Positions 51,699 through 60,090 of a DNA stretch of 64,000 nt are shown here, in pieces; the stretch's first letter is position 1, and every line of letters starts with the position of its first letter. Origin of the DNA: Tissierellaceae bacterium. Its GTDB lineage: Bacteria; Bacillota; Clostridia; Tissierellales; Tissierellaceae. The position numbers were made by a program, and so were the translations under genes. The DNA lies in assembly GCA_023229175.1 (NCBI GenBank), contig JALNZV010000005.1:61641-125640 (forward strand), read 5' to 3'. The notes beneath the pieces were generated by a model. That model saw nothing but the letters and a program-made list of their open reading frames with translations, did not search any database and was not told the origin of the DNA.

Positions 51699-53348
51699 AT
51701 GATAGAAAAGTTAAAATTTCTATATGGTGTTGATTCATCTTGGATTAAAAAGGAAATTGAAACCTTAGCAAAAGATTATGGAATTGGCTATCATAAAAAA
51801 GCTAAAGGCTTGACAGAGAAGGATAGCGTCCTTATTACTTATGGGGATTCCATAATTAATTGTGGTGAGAGACCATTACAAACCTTAAAAAAATTTGCAG
51901 ATGATAGAATCAAAGACGCAATCGAAGCCATTCATATTCTACCATTCTACCCATATTCCTCTGATGATGGATTTAGCGTAATAGATTATGAGAAGGTTGA
52001 TCCAAATCTAGGTACTTGGGAAGATATAGGGGAATTTAATCACGATCTTATGTTTGATGGGGTAATAAATCATATCTCGAAAGAGAGCCTTTGGTTTCAG
52101 GAATATATAAATGGAAATCCGAAATTCCAAGATTATTTTATTGAAAGTGATCCAGGACTGAGCTATTCAAAGGTTGTGAGGCCAAGGGCCTTGCCTCTAT
52201 TGACATCATTTCAGGTAAATGGTCAGCAAAAATATATTTGGACTACATTTAGTGAAGATCAAATAGATTTAAATTATGAAAATCCAAAAGTATTTTTAAC
52301 AATAGTAGAGGTTCTACTTAAATATATAAAAAAAGGAGCTAGGTTTATTCGTCTTGATGCAATTGGATTTGCTTGGAAGAGAATTGGGACAAGCTGTATA
52401 CACTTGGAAGAAACCCATGTACTAGTTCAGTTGCTGAGAGAAATCTTAACCATGGCAAATCCTGAGGTCATTATAATTACAGAGACTAACGTCCCCCATA
52501 AGGAAAACATCAGCTATTTTGGAAATGGGCACAACGAAGCACATATGGTCTATCAATTCCCATTGCCGCCTTTGACCCTTCACACTTTTATATCGGAAAA
52601 TAGTGAAAAGTTATCTCAGTGGGCAAAGAGCCTAGAAAGGATAAGCGACGAAACAACTTATTTTAACTTTTTAGCTTCTCATGATGGCATTGGATTGAGG
52701 CCGGTGGAGGAAATACTAACCGTCGGCGAGATAGATGCAATGGTTCACAAGGTTGTAGATAACGGCGGATTAATTAGTTATAGGGATAATGGAGATGGAA
52801 CAAAGAGCCCTTATGAATTAAACATTAATTTTATGGATGCCCTAAACGACAATTTAGATGAAAATATACTAATAGATAAATTCATTGCAGCCTCAGCTAT
52901 TCTATACTCTATGGTCGGAGTTCCAGCTGTATATATACACAGTTTACTTGGTTCTTGGAATTATCATGAAGGAGTAGAAAACAGTGGAGTCTTTAGAAGA
53001 ATAAATCGTGAAAAATTAAATTACGATGAATTGTTACTGGAATTAGAAAGTAAGCCAAGAAGAAAACAAGTTTTTGAAAAAAACTTACAACTTTTAAACA
53101 TAAGAAAGAATGAACGAGCATTTCATCCTTATGGATACCAAGAAGTAATTGAAAATGACCCTAGATTATTTATACTCAGGAGGATTAGCCCAGAAAAAAA
53201 AGAATCTATTTTGGTCATTGTAAATATTTCAACAGAAGAAGTACCGTATACTGCAGGGGGGAGGGAGTTGATCGATGGACAGACCTTAAGGGGAGAGATG
53301 ATTTTAAAGCCCTATGGTGTCAAGTGGATTAAAGAGCAAGCGACGTAA
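51699..53348 (+). CDS. GH13 sugar phosphorylase (sucrose/glucosylglycerate phosphorylase group)
   Basis: This 549-residue enzyme belongs to the GH13_18 phosphorylases, which split a glucoside with phosphate to yield alpha-glucose-1-phosphate. ILPFYPYSSDDGFSVIDY near residue 78, RLDAIGFAWK (nucleophile Asp) near 215, TETNVPH (acid/base Glu) and FLASHDGIGLRPVEE are visible. The VSDHISK-type site reads INHISKES. ATG 51699 follows GAGGAG. The substrate could be sucrose, glucosylglycerate or sucrose-6-phosphate; the ABC importer after it implies an unphosphorylated sugar. Confidence 0.85.
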   Translation: MIEKLKFLYGVDSSWIKKEIETLAKDYGIGYHKKAKGLTEKDSVLITYGDSIINCGERPLQTLKKFADDRIKDAIEAIHILPFYPYSSDDGFSVIDYEKVDPNLGTWEDIGEFNHDLMFDGVINHISKESLWFQEYINGNPKFQDYFIESDPGLSYSKVVRPRALPLLTSFQVNGQQKYIWTTFSEDQIDLNYENPKVFLTIVEVLLKYIKKGARFIRLDAIGFAWKRIGTSCIHLEETHVLVQLLREILTMANPEVIIITETNVPHKENISYFGNGHNEAHMVYQFPLPPLTLHTFISENSEKLSQWAKSLERISDETTYFNFLASHDGIGLRPVEEILTVGEIDAMVHKVVDNGGLISYRDNGDGTKSPYELNINFMDALNDNLDENILIDKFIAASAILYSMVGVPAVYIHSLLGSWNYHEGVENSGVFRRINREKLNYDELLLELESKPRRKQVFEKNLQLLNIRKNERAFHPYGYQEVIENDPRLFILRRISPEKKESILVIVNISTEEVPYTAGGRELIDGQTLRGEMILKPYGVKWIKEQAT

Positions 53349-53360
53349 AAACGTTTTTAC
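53345..53360. promoter_or_regulatory. LacI/CcpA-type operator 2
   Basis: GTAAAAACGTTTTTAC is a perfect 16-base palindrome with the same AAAACGTTTT core as operator 1. It overlaps the phosphorylase stop codon and lies about 50 bases ahead of the binding-protein gene. Confidence 0.72.
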
Positions 53361-53408
53361 ATTGGTATGGTTACATTAATTAAAAATTATTAGAAAGAGG
53401 GGAATAAA

Positions 53409-54653
53409 ATGAAAAAAAGTATTATTGTACTTTTAGCTTTATCGCTGATTATGACTGTTGTGCTAGGGGCATGCGGAAAGGATGAAACGAAGGAATTAGT
53501 TATTTTAAGTGATTTCGCCCGAGAAGTGGCTGAGAAAGAACTGTATGCAAAGGAAATATTTGAGGAGTTTGAAAAAGAACACAATGTCACCATAAAGTTT
53601 GAGACTTTGGCTCAAGCTGAGGATTCTTTCCAAAAAATTGATTCAGAACAAAAAGGTGGAAACCACACTGTCGATCTTATGATTTCACATTTCGGTACTA
53701 TGATGGACTATTTAAGTGAAGATTATATTGAAGATAGTTCCTCATTGGAAAAAGAAATGAGTGACAGGACATTCTTGTCCACATTTGATGGTTCTACTAA
53801 TTTAGATGGCAAACGTTACTTTTTCCCAATCAATTCAGATGTATATTTGTCTTATGCAAATAAAGAAGCATTTGATACTTTGCCTACTGGACTGACAAAA
53901 GAAGATGTTTTAATGGGTAACTATACATGGGATGATTTTGTAGCATGGGGTAAAGAAATTGGAGGAACTAAAGTTCACATGAAAGCTGAACCTCTAAAGA
54001 TGTTATTATATCAAATAGGTGGTATGGCCTTAGCCAATGGTGGAGAGTTTCCAGTTTTAAACGATAAAGGAAACTTAAAAGCTTGGCAAGATGTTATAAC
54101 TATGAAGGACAATATTCACCCTGAAAGTGCTACGACCTCTGATAGTGCAACATTAATGGGTGGAGATAATGTATACCTTTCATTTGAACTAATGGCACCT
54201 TTAGCAACTGCTTATAGTGCATCTCCTGCAAAATACGAAGTATTCCCTGGTCCTCTTGGAACTTCTGGCAAGGCAGGTTCAATAATCGGCGGACATGGAA
54301 TCGGCATAGTGAAGAATGCACCTAATAAGGAATTAGCTGAAGAATTTATTAAGTGGATGACAGCGCCTGAAAGAATAGTCCATGCAGCTCTTGGTACAAT
54401 TCCTACATTAGAAGAAGCTACTTTAGCCCTTAGCGATGATCCAGAAGATTTTGTTATCAAGCAAGGATTAGAAACTGTGAAGAATGCCAATGTGGAAGGT
54501 TTGCAAATGATTTCAGATTACGTTTCCTGGGCTGATGTAAAGGAAAATTACGATGTTATTTATTCTGGTATAATGGACGGTTCTATTACACTAGAAAATT
54601 TACAAGAAAAACTCGATGAACAGCAGGCCGATTTAGAATCCAACGAAATATAA
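53409..54653 (+). CDS. Sugar-binding lipoprotein of an ABC importer
   Basis: This 414-residue extracellular solute-binding protein (family 1, MalE-like) has signal and lipobox VVLGAC (Cys near residue 21). The body shows KDETKELVILSDFAREVAEK, NGEFPVLNDKG-like and GSIIGGHGIGIVKNAPNKE stretches. It is the first gene of the importer that follows and would deliver the sugar split by the phosphorylase. AGAGGGG precedes the ATG. Confidence 0.9.
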   Translation: MKKSIIVLLALSLIMTVVLGACGKDETKELVILSDFAREVAEKELYAKEIFEEFEKEHNVTIKFETLAQAEDSFQKIDSEQKGGNHTVDLMISHFGTMMDYLSEDYIEDSSSLEKEMSDRTFLSTFDGSTNLDGKRYFFPINSDVYLSYANKEAFDTLPTGLTKEDVLMGNYTWDDFVAWGKEIGGTKVHMKAEPLKMLLYQIGGMALANGGEFPVLNDKGNLKAWQDVITMKDNIHPESATTSDSATLMGGDNVYLSFELMAPLATAYSASPAKYEVFPGPLGTSGKAGSIIGGHGIGIVKNAPNKELAEEFIKWMTAPERIVHAALGTIPTLEEATLALSDDPEDFVIKQGLETVKNANVEGLQMISDYVSWADVKENYDVIYSGIMDGSITLENLQEKLDEQQADLESNEI

Positions 54654-54683
54654 GGCTGGAAGCGAACAATTATATGTATAATG

Positions 54684-54712
54684 CTCAAGGAGGGTCATGC
54701 CCTTCTTGAGCT
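54684..54712 (+). promoter_or_regulatory. Intercistronic hairpin after the binding-protein gene
   Basis: GCTCAAGGAGGG / CCCTTCTTGAGC with a TCATG loop and no T-run. Such stems behind binding-protein genes often stabilise the mRNA 3' end, raising binding-protein output relative to the permeases. Seen here; role inferred. Confidence 0.55.
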
Positions 54713-54769
54713 ATTTACGACTATGATATAATTACAATATGTATTAAACTATAAAAAAGGGGTGTTACC

Positions 54770-55690
54770 ATGGAGGATAAGGTGCTGGAAAAGGGTCATG
54801 TAAAGGAAATTATCAAATCTCCCTATTTATTGCTTGTACCAGCATTGCTGTTCTATCTCATATTTTGGTTTGTTCCAGTGGCAACTTCGCTCTACGAAAG
54901 TTTTACAACCATTTCTGGCAAAGTCGGCTTAAATAACTTTATTTTGGTTCTCCAAGATAGTTTGTTTCTTGATGCTTTTGTTAATACTTTAATATTTGCG
55001 TTGTTGTCACTTTTATTACAATTTGCATTGGCATTGGGAATCGCAGTTTTAGTCAACCAAAATTTCAAGGGTTCAAAGTTATTTCTTTTTGTTATATTAA
55101 TACCCATGGCTTTGCCTCCATCTGCCATTGGGATCCTGTGGAATACTGGATTAGTAGAATCAGGATGGATAAACTCTTTCCTAGCCACTAGTGGTATTCA
55201 GAATGTCCTAGAAGCCTTAGGTATTTTAAAAGGCCCAACCTTATGGAAGGCCGTTAGCGGATTAGAGGCCGTCATGACTTTAATAATTATAGATACTTGG
55301 ACTGTTATGCCTTCTGTGATGATAATCATATTGGCGGGATTGCAAAATTTCAACGAGGAATATAAAGAGGCTGCACAGATATTTGGAGCTACAAAATGGC
55401 AGGCATTTCGCGATGTAGTCATTCCCATTATTAAACCTTCTATAGTGACTGCTCTCTTACTCAGACTGATTTCAGGCTTGCAAGTTTGGCTCATAGGGGT
55501 AATGCTGTTTGGATTTAATAATGTTCCATTTTTAGTGGAAAGAATCGTATATTATACAGACAAGGTTAGAACGGCAACCAATAGTTATAAAATGGCTAAT
55601 GCCTATTCTATTTTTACATTGGGGCATGTGTTTACTGTTGCCTTCTTGTTTTTAAGGGTGACAAAGGATAAAAAGGAGGGGGCTAAATAA
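54770..55690 (+). CDS. Sugar ABC importer permease 1 (MalF/UgpA-like)
   Basis: This 306-residue permease has six membrane segments and the EAA loop EYKEAAQIFGATKWQAFRDVVIPIIKPS near residue 200 that docks to the ATPase. It starts at ATG 54770 after AAGGGGTG and ends directly at the next gene. With the following permease it forms the channel of a CUT1-type sugar importer. Confidence 0.9.
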   Translation: MEDKVLEKGHVKEIIKSPYLLLVPALLFYLIFWFVPVATSLYESFTTISGKVGLNNFILVLQDSLFLDAFVNTLIFALLSLLLQFALALGIAVLVNQNFKGSKLFLFVILIPMALPPSAIGILWNTGLVESGWINSFLATSGIQNVLEALGILKGPTLWKAVSGLEAVMTLIIIDTWTVMPSVMIIILAGLQNFNEEYKEAAQIFGATKWQAFRDVVIPIIKPSIVTALLLRLISGLQVWLIGVMLFGFNNVPFLVERIVYYTDKVRTATNSYKMANAYSIFTLGHVFTVAFLFLRVTKDKKEGAK

Positions 55691-56719
55691 ATGGAAAACA
55701 TATTGAAAAAGACCATTCTCTATTTAGTTATAGTCTTTATATCCTTAAGCGTATTAATACCATTATCCTATTTAGTTACTATTTCATTTTCTAGTCAAAT
55801 AGAGGTCAACGATTATCCGAAAAAGATGCTACCTTCCCTATATCATAATATAGCCATAAAATGGGATGCAGAAAATCAAAACTATATAGTTATGAGGGAA
55901 AACAACGAGGGTATTTTCAAGGAGCTGTATATAAGTTCCAAATACGATAAAATTAGAGACTATATGAAAACCCAATTAAATATTGATATGACAACTGAAA
56001 GAATTGAGAAGGATTTTAATGTTGCAAAAGATACTGGTGAAATAGTAGAATATAAATATTATAAAAGCTTCTTTAACAATTACATTAAATTTTTCACAGT
56101 ATTTAGCGGTGCTGAAAAGGCCTTAATAAATAGTATCAAGGCTGCTTTAATTACAATACTTATTTCTATGTCCATAGGAGGTGCTGTTGGATATGCTCTT
56201 GCAAGGACATCGATTAAGAAAAAAGAAGCCATTCGTATCGGCAGCCTAATTGTGAGGATGTTTCCCATGGTTTCTATTTCAGTACCTATGGCAGTCTTAT
56301 TAGTTAGATATGGATTATTCGACAGTATGTTAGGATTGGCAATTGTATATTCTATACCAAATATTGGGCTTACAGCTGCCATAACTAGAAGTATATTCAT
56401 AGGGGTAAGTAAAGAATACGAAGAGGCTAGTTTAGTCTTTGGAGCGACTGAGGCCCAAACTTTTAGGAAAATAACATTTCCTTTAGTTTTGCCGGCCTTT
56501 GCAGCTTCTAGTATGTACGCTTTCATTACAGCTTGGAATGACACTGCCGTTTCACTGCTCTTGACAAACAAAAATGAAACTTTAGCTTTGTTGATTTACA
56601 AATCCATAGGTGGGGCTTCATCCATTCATTATGCAGCCTCAGGTGCAATTGTACTGATATTGCCAGCATTAGTATTTACTTTTTTACTAAAAAACTATAT
56701 AACGCAAATGTGGGGATAG
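55691..56719 (+). CDS. Sugar ABC importer permease 2 (MalG-like) with an extracellular insertion
   Basis: This 342-residue CUT1 permease has a first membrane segment (about 8-30), then an unusual polar stretch of about 95 residues (about 35-130, rich in Tyr, Lys and Glu) before the usual core. The EAA loop is EYEEASLVFGATEAQTFRKITFPLVLPA near residue 240. Most MalG-like proteins are about 270-300 residues; MalF of enteric bacteria has a comparable periplasmic domain, but usually not MalG. It starts one base after the previous stop. Confidence 0.88.
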   Translation: MENILKKTILYLVIVFISLSVLIPLSYLVTISFSSQIEVNDYPKKMLPSLYHNIAIKWDAENQNYIVMRENNEGIFKELYISSKYDKIRDYMKTQLNIDMTTERIEKDFNVAKDTGEIVEYKYYKSFFNNYIKFFTVFSGAEKALINSIKAALITILISMSIGGAVGYALARTSIKKKEAIRIGSLIVRMFPMVSISVPMAVLLVRYGLFDSMLGLAIVYSIPNIGLTAAITRSIFIGVSKEYEEASLVFGATEAQTFRKITFPLVLPAFAASSMYAFITAWNDTAVSLLLTNKNETLALLIYKSIGGASSIHYAASGAIVLILPALVFTFLLKNYITQMWG

Positions 56720-56732
56720 AAAGGAGAAAACT

Positions 56733-57812
56733 ATGTCATATCTAAAACTAGAGAATGTAAAGAAGGTATATAATAACAAGGTAACTGCAGTTGATAATTT
56801 TAATTTAGAAATTGAAAAGGGCGAGTTTATTGCCTTTCTAGGACCCAGCGGATGTGGTAAAACTACTACATTGCGAATGATTGCAGGATTAGAGTCTGTA
56901 ACCCATGGGGATATTACATTGGAGGGGAAGTCTATAGTAGGCTTGACACCCAGGGAAAGAGGTATATCAATGATTTTCCAGAGTTATGCTGTTTGGCCAC
57001 ATATGACGGTATATGAAAATGTGGCATACGCCTTAAAACTTAGGAAATTGAAGAAAGCTGACATAGATGAAGTTGTTCAAGATGTAGCGAAGACGACGGA
57101 TATAGTTCAATACTTAAACAGATACCCTAGCCAATTATCAGGTGGGCAAAGACAAAGAGTAGCCGTGGCTAGAGCAATTGCCGTGAAACCAAAGCTTTTC
57201 TTAATGGACGAGCCTTTATCAAACTTAGATGCCAAACTTAGAGTTTCCATGAGAACTGATTTGAAGAGAATACATCAAAATGTTAAATCGACTTCTATCT
57301 TTGTAACCCATGATCAATCCGAAGCCTTAAGTCTGGCAGATAGAATTGTGGTCATGAACCATGGAGTAATTGAACAGATAGGAACGGCAAATGAGATATA
57401 CCATGAAAGTGAAACCATGTTTATTGCCAAGTTTATCGGCTCACCAGCTTCCAATTTTTTCGTTGTGAACGTAATATTAGAAGATGGAGAAGTGTATCTA
57501 GTCCACGATGATTTTAAAGTACAGTTTAATGGACAAGAAAAAGATGTACTAATAAAGAACTATCTAGATAAAAGCGTAGTCTTATCAATTAGGCCAGAAA
57601 ACTTTACAGTTAACAAAGGTGGATTTATTAAAGCAAAGGCTAAGATTATTGAACCACAAGGGTCTCATATAATAATAAACACAGATATTGGTGGAGAAGA
57701 AATAAAAATTGTATCAGATTTATTAGAATTAGAATCAGGGGAAAATATATTATTAGGGTTTAACGATAAAGTTCTGCTGTTTGATTCAGAAACAGAAAAG
57801 AGAATAAAATAG
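56733..57812 (+). CDS. Sugar ABC importer ATP-binding protein (MalK/MsmK/UgpC-like)
   Basis: This 359-residue ATPase has Walker A GPSGCGKTTTL, signature LSGGQRQRVAVARAI and Walker B LFLMDEPLSNLDAKLR, with a C-terminal TOBE/OB region from about 240 (SPASNFFVV..., SIRPENF). It starts 13 bases after permease 2. Such ATPases energise CUT1 importers and can be shared among several. A dedicated copy within the locus makes the importer self-contained. Confidence 0.92.
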   Translation: MSYLKLENVKKVYNNKVTAVDNFNLEIEKGEFIAFLGPSGCGKTTTLRMIAGLESVTHGDITLEGKSIVGLTPRERGISMIFQSYAVWPHMTVYENVAYALKLRKLKKADIDEVVQDVAKTTDIVQYLNRYPSQLSGGQRQRVAVARAIAVKPKLFLMDEPLSNLDAKLRVSMRTDLKRIHQNVKSTSIFVTHDQSEALSLADRIVVMNHGVIEQIGTANEIYHESETMFIAKFIGSPASNFFVVNVILEDGEVYLVHDDFKVQFNGQEKDVLIKNYLDKSVVLSIRPENFTVNKGGFIKAKAKIIEPQGSHIIINTDIGGEEIKIVSDLLELESGENILLGFNDKVLLFDSETEKRIK

Positions 57813-57908
57813 TTAATTTAGTTTAGATATAAATCATCTAATCATGATATACTAATCCTGTGATTTTTAAAATATAAATATAGCCAGGGTACTAATGAGG
57901 TGAAGAAT

Positions 57909-58976
57909 ATGAAGCAGAAGCCATGCAGCAAAGCAAAGATTTCAATACACGATGTCGCTAGAGAAGCTGGCGTCTCAGTTTCTACTGTATCTAGGGTCAT
58001 CAGAAAATACAGCAATGTAACTCCTGAGACGGAATCCGTCGTTAACGAGGCCATAAAAAAACTAAAATATACTCCCAATGCAGCAGCCTCTAGGTTGGGT
58101 TCAGGTTCATTTGATAATATTGGAGTCGTATTCACCAGATCTGCCGACATGGCATTTCACAATCCCTTCTTTTCCGAGGCTTTAATGGGTATAGGTCATG
58201 TCTTGGAGGCTTATGATTATAGTATGCAACTTATGATGTATGACGATGCCGAACGGGAAAAAGAAAAGGTAATGGTGGCTTTAGCAAGTGGAATGATTAA
58301 AGGCGTAATCAGCTTATCCACTAGATACTATGATATGTTGGTTCAGGAATTATCCAATAGCCAATACCCTTTTGTTATCCTTGGAAGGGTAGAGGGTAAC
58401 TCCTTTAAGGACAATATATACTCTGTCAACACCAACAATAGGGAGGACAGTTTTAAAATAGTGGACCATTTGGCAAAACTAGGTCATAAGAGAATAGGAA
58501 TATTAAACGAATCTAAAGAGTATTTAGTAAATATGGATCGCTATGATGGATATCGCCGTGCACTATTATCCAATGGACTAATTTTTGATCCAAGTTTAGA
58601 GATAAATGCAGGCTATTCACTTGACGATTCCAAAAAATCTATTATAGAAAGAATAAAAAGGAAAAATGATATAACTGCCATATTTGCAAAAGATGATTTA
58701 AAAGCAATAGCTGCAATACAGGGAATTAAAGAATTGGGACTTAAGGTTCCCGAAGATATAGCAGTTGTAGGCTATAATGACTATGAAATAGCAAAGATTT
58801 CTTCTCCTAGATTGACTACGATTAAAGTACCAGTCTACGAATTGGGAGTTGAATCGGCAAAGATGTTGATTAGGTTAATTAACGATGAAGAAATTGACAA
58901 CAATGAATGTATCCTAGAGACAAAACTTGTAATACGGGAATCTTGTGGATTTAAGAAAAACAATGAACAAAAATAA
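57909..58976 (+). CDS. LacI-family transcriptional regulator
   Basis: This 355-residue regulator has an N-terminal HTH and hinge (about 10-60: SIHDVAREAGVSVSTVSRVI, then NAAASRLGSG) and a periplasmic-binding-like effector domain (about 65-350) with NREDSFKIVDHLAKLGHKRIGI and DIAVVGYNDYEIAKISSPRLTTIKVP. ATG 57909 follows GAGGTGA. It is the natural regulator of the sugar locus; the two AAAACGTTTT sites upstream are its likely operators. Confidence 0.93.
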   Translation: MKQKPCSKAKISIHDVAREAGVSVSTVSRVIRKYSNVTPETESVVNEAIKKLKYTPNAAASRLGSGSFDNIGVVFTRSADMAFHNPFFSEALMGIGHVLEAYDYSMQLMMYDDAEREKEKVMVALASGMIKGVISLSTRYYDMLVQELSNSQYPFVILGRVEGNSFKDNIYSVNTNNREDSFKIVDHLAKLGHKRIGILNESKEYLVNMDRYDGYRRALLSNGLIFDPSLEINAGYSLDDSKKSIIERIKRKNDITAIFAKDDLKAIAAIQGIKELGLKVPEDIAVVGYNDYEIAKISSPRLTTIKVPVYELGVESAKMLIRLINDEEIDNNECILETKLVIRESCGFKKNNEQK

Positions 58977-58982
58977 GTTTGC

Positions 58983-59022
58983 AATGATCATGTAACCAAA
59001 ATAAGTACATGGTCATTTTTTG
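58983..59022 (+). terminator. Terminator of the sugar locus
   Basis: AATGATCATGTA / TACATGGTCATT stem with one G-U pair and a TTTTTT tail. Confidence 0.8.
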
Positions 59023-59102
59023 TTGTAATTACATAAAAGTATAAAATATGATAAAATTGAATAAGAATAAATATTAAAATAACTGCAATAGGGAGTGATG
59101 GT

Positions 59103-60038
59103 ATGAACGTTGTCGATATGCACTGTGATACAATTTTAAGGCTAATGAATAGAGAGGATGTAGGCTTACTAGAAAACGATTTAAGTGTGGACATAAAAAA
59201 ACTCCAGAGGGGAAATTCGTTGGCCCAATTTTTTGCTATGTGGATTGATTTAGGGAAGGAAGATGACCCCATGGAAACCTGCCTTAAAATGATTGACAGA
59301 TTTTATATTGAATTAGATAAAAATTCGGATACAATTTCATTAGCTACAAATTATGATGAAATAATGGGAAATAAAGATAACAACAGGATTTCAGCAGTCC
59401 TGACCATTGAAGAGGGGGGAGCAATAAAGGGTCAATTACACAATCTTCGAAACTTCTATAGATTGGGTGTGAGGGGCATTACATTAACTTGGAATAATGT
59501 AAATGAAATTGGTTATCCAAATATAAATGAAGAACATGGACAAATGGGACTAACTGAATTTGGAGAAGCTGTGGTCCAAGAAATGAATGAACTAGGTATG
59601 CTAATAGACGTATCTCATCTATCGGATGAAGGCTTCTACCACGTGGGAAAACTGAGCAATAAACCTTTTATTGCATCTCATTCCAATTCTAGAGCCATTA
59701 AAAATCATAGGAGAAATTTAACTGACCCCATGATAAAAACCCTATCTGAAAAGGGAGGAGTAATGGGTATATGCTTTGAAAGGGACTTCCTAGGAGACAG
59801 TGAAAATGCAAGGATAGAAGATATGATTAGACATATAAGACATATTAGAGATATTGGAGGGATTGATGTAATAGCTCTTGGTTCCGACTATGACGGTTCC
59901 AATCCAAATTGTGAGATTGACAACATAGGTGAGATAGGTAAGCTAAGAGACGCCCTAGAATTAAATAAGTTTTCATATGAAGAGATTGAAAAGATATTTT
60001 ATAATAATGCCTTGAGGGTTATAAAAGAAGTATTGTAG
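59103..60038 (+). CDS. Membrane-dipeptidase-type peptidase (M19)
   Basis: This 311-residue zinc peptidase of the M19 (renal dipeptidase) family hydrolyses dipeptides, often including D-amino-acid-containing ones. Metal sites are visible in VDMHCDTIL at the N-terminus, LTIEEGGAI near 100, IDVSHLSDEGF near 170, and FIASHSNSRAI near 195, with GSDYDGSNPN near 260. There is no signal peptide, so it is cytoplasmic. A GGGAGTGATG site precedes ATG 59103. Substrate not determined. Confidence 0.9.
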   Translation: MNVVDMHCDTILRLMNREDVGLLENDLSVDIKKLQRGNSLAQFFAMWIDLGKEDDPMETCLKMIDRFYIELDKNSDTISLATNYDEIMGNKDNNRISAVLTIEEGGAIKGQLHNLRNFYRLGVRGITLTWNNVNEIGYPNINEEHGQMGLTEFGEAVVQEMNELGMLIDVSHLSDEGFYHVGKLSNKPFIASHSNSRAIKNHRRNLTDPMIKTLSEKGGVMGICFERDFLGDSENARIEDMIRHIRHIRDIGGIDVIALGSDYDGSNPNCEIDNIGEIGKLRDALELNKFSYEEIEKIFYNNALRVIKEVL

Positions 60039-60090
60039 TCGCATTATTGGATATACTATCCAGTAAACAACTGAAAAGGATGATGATAAT

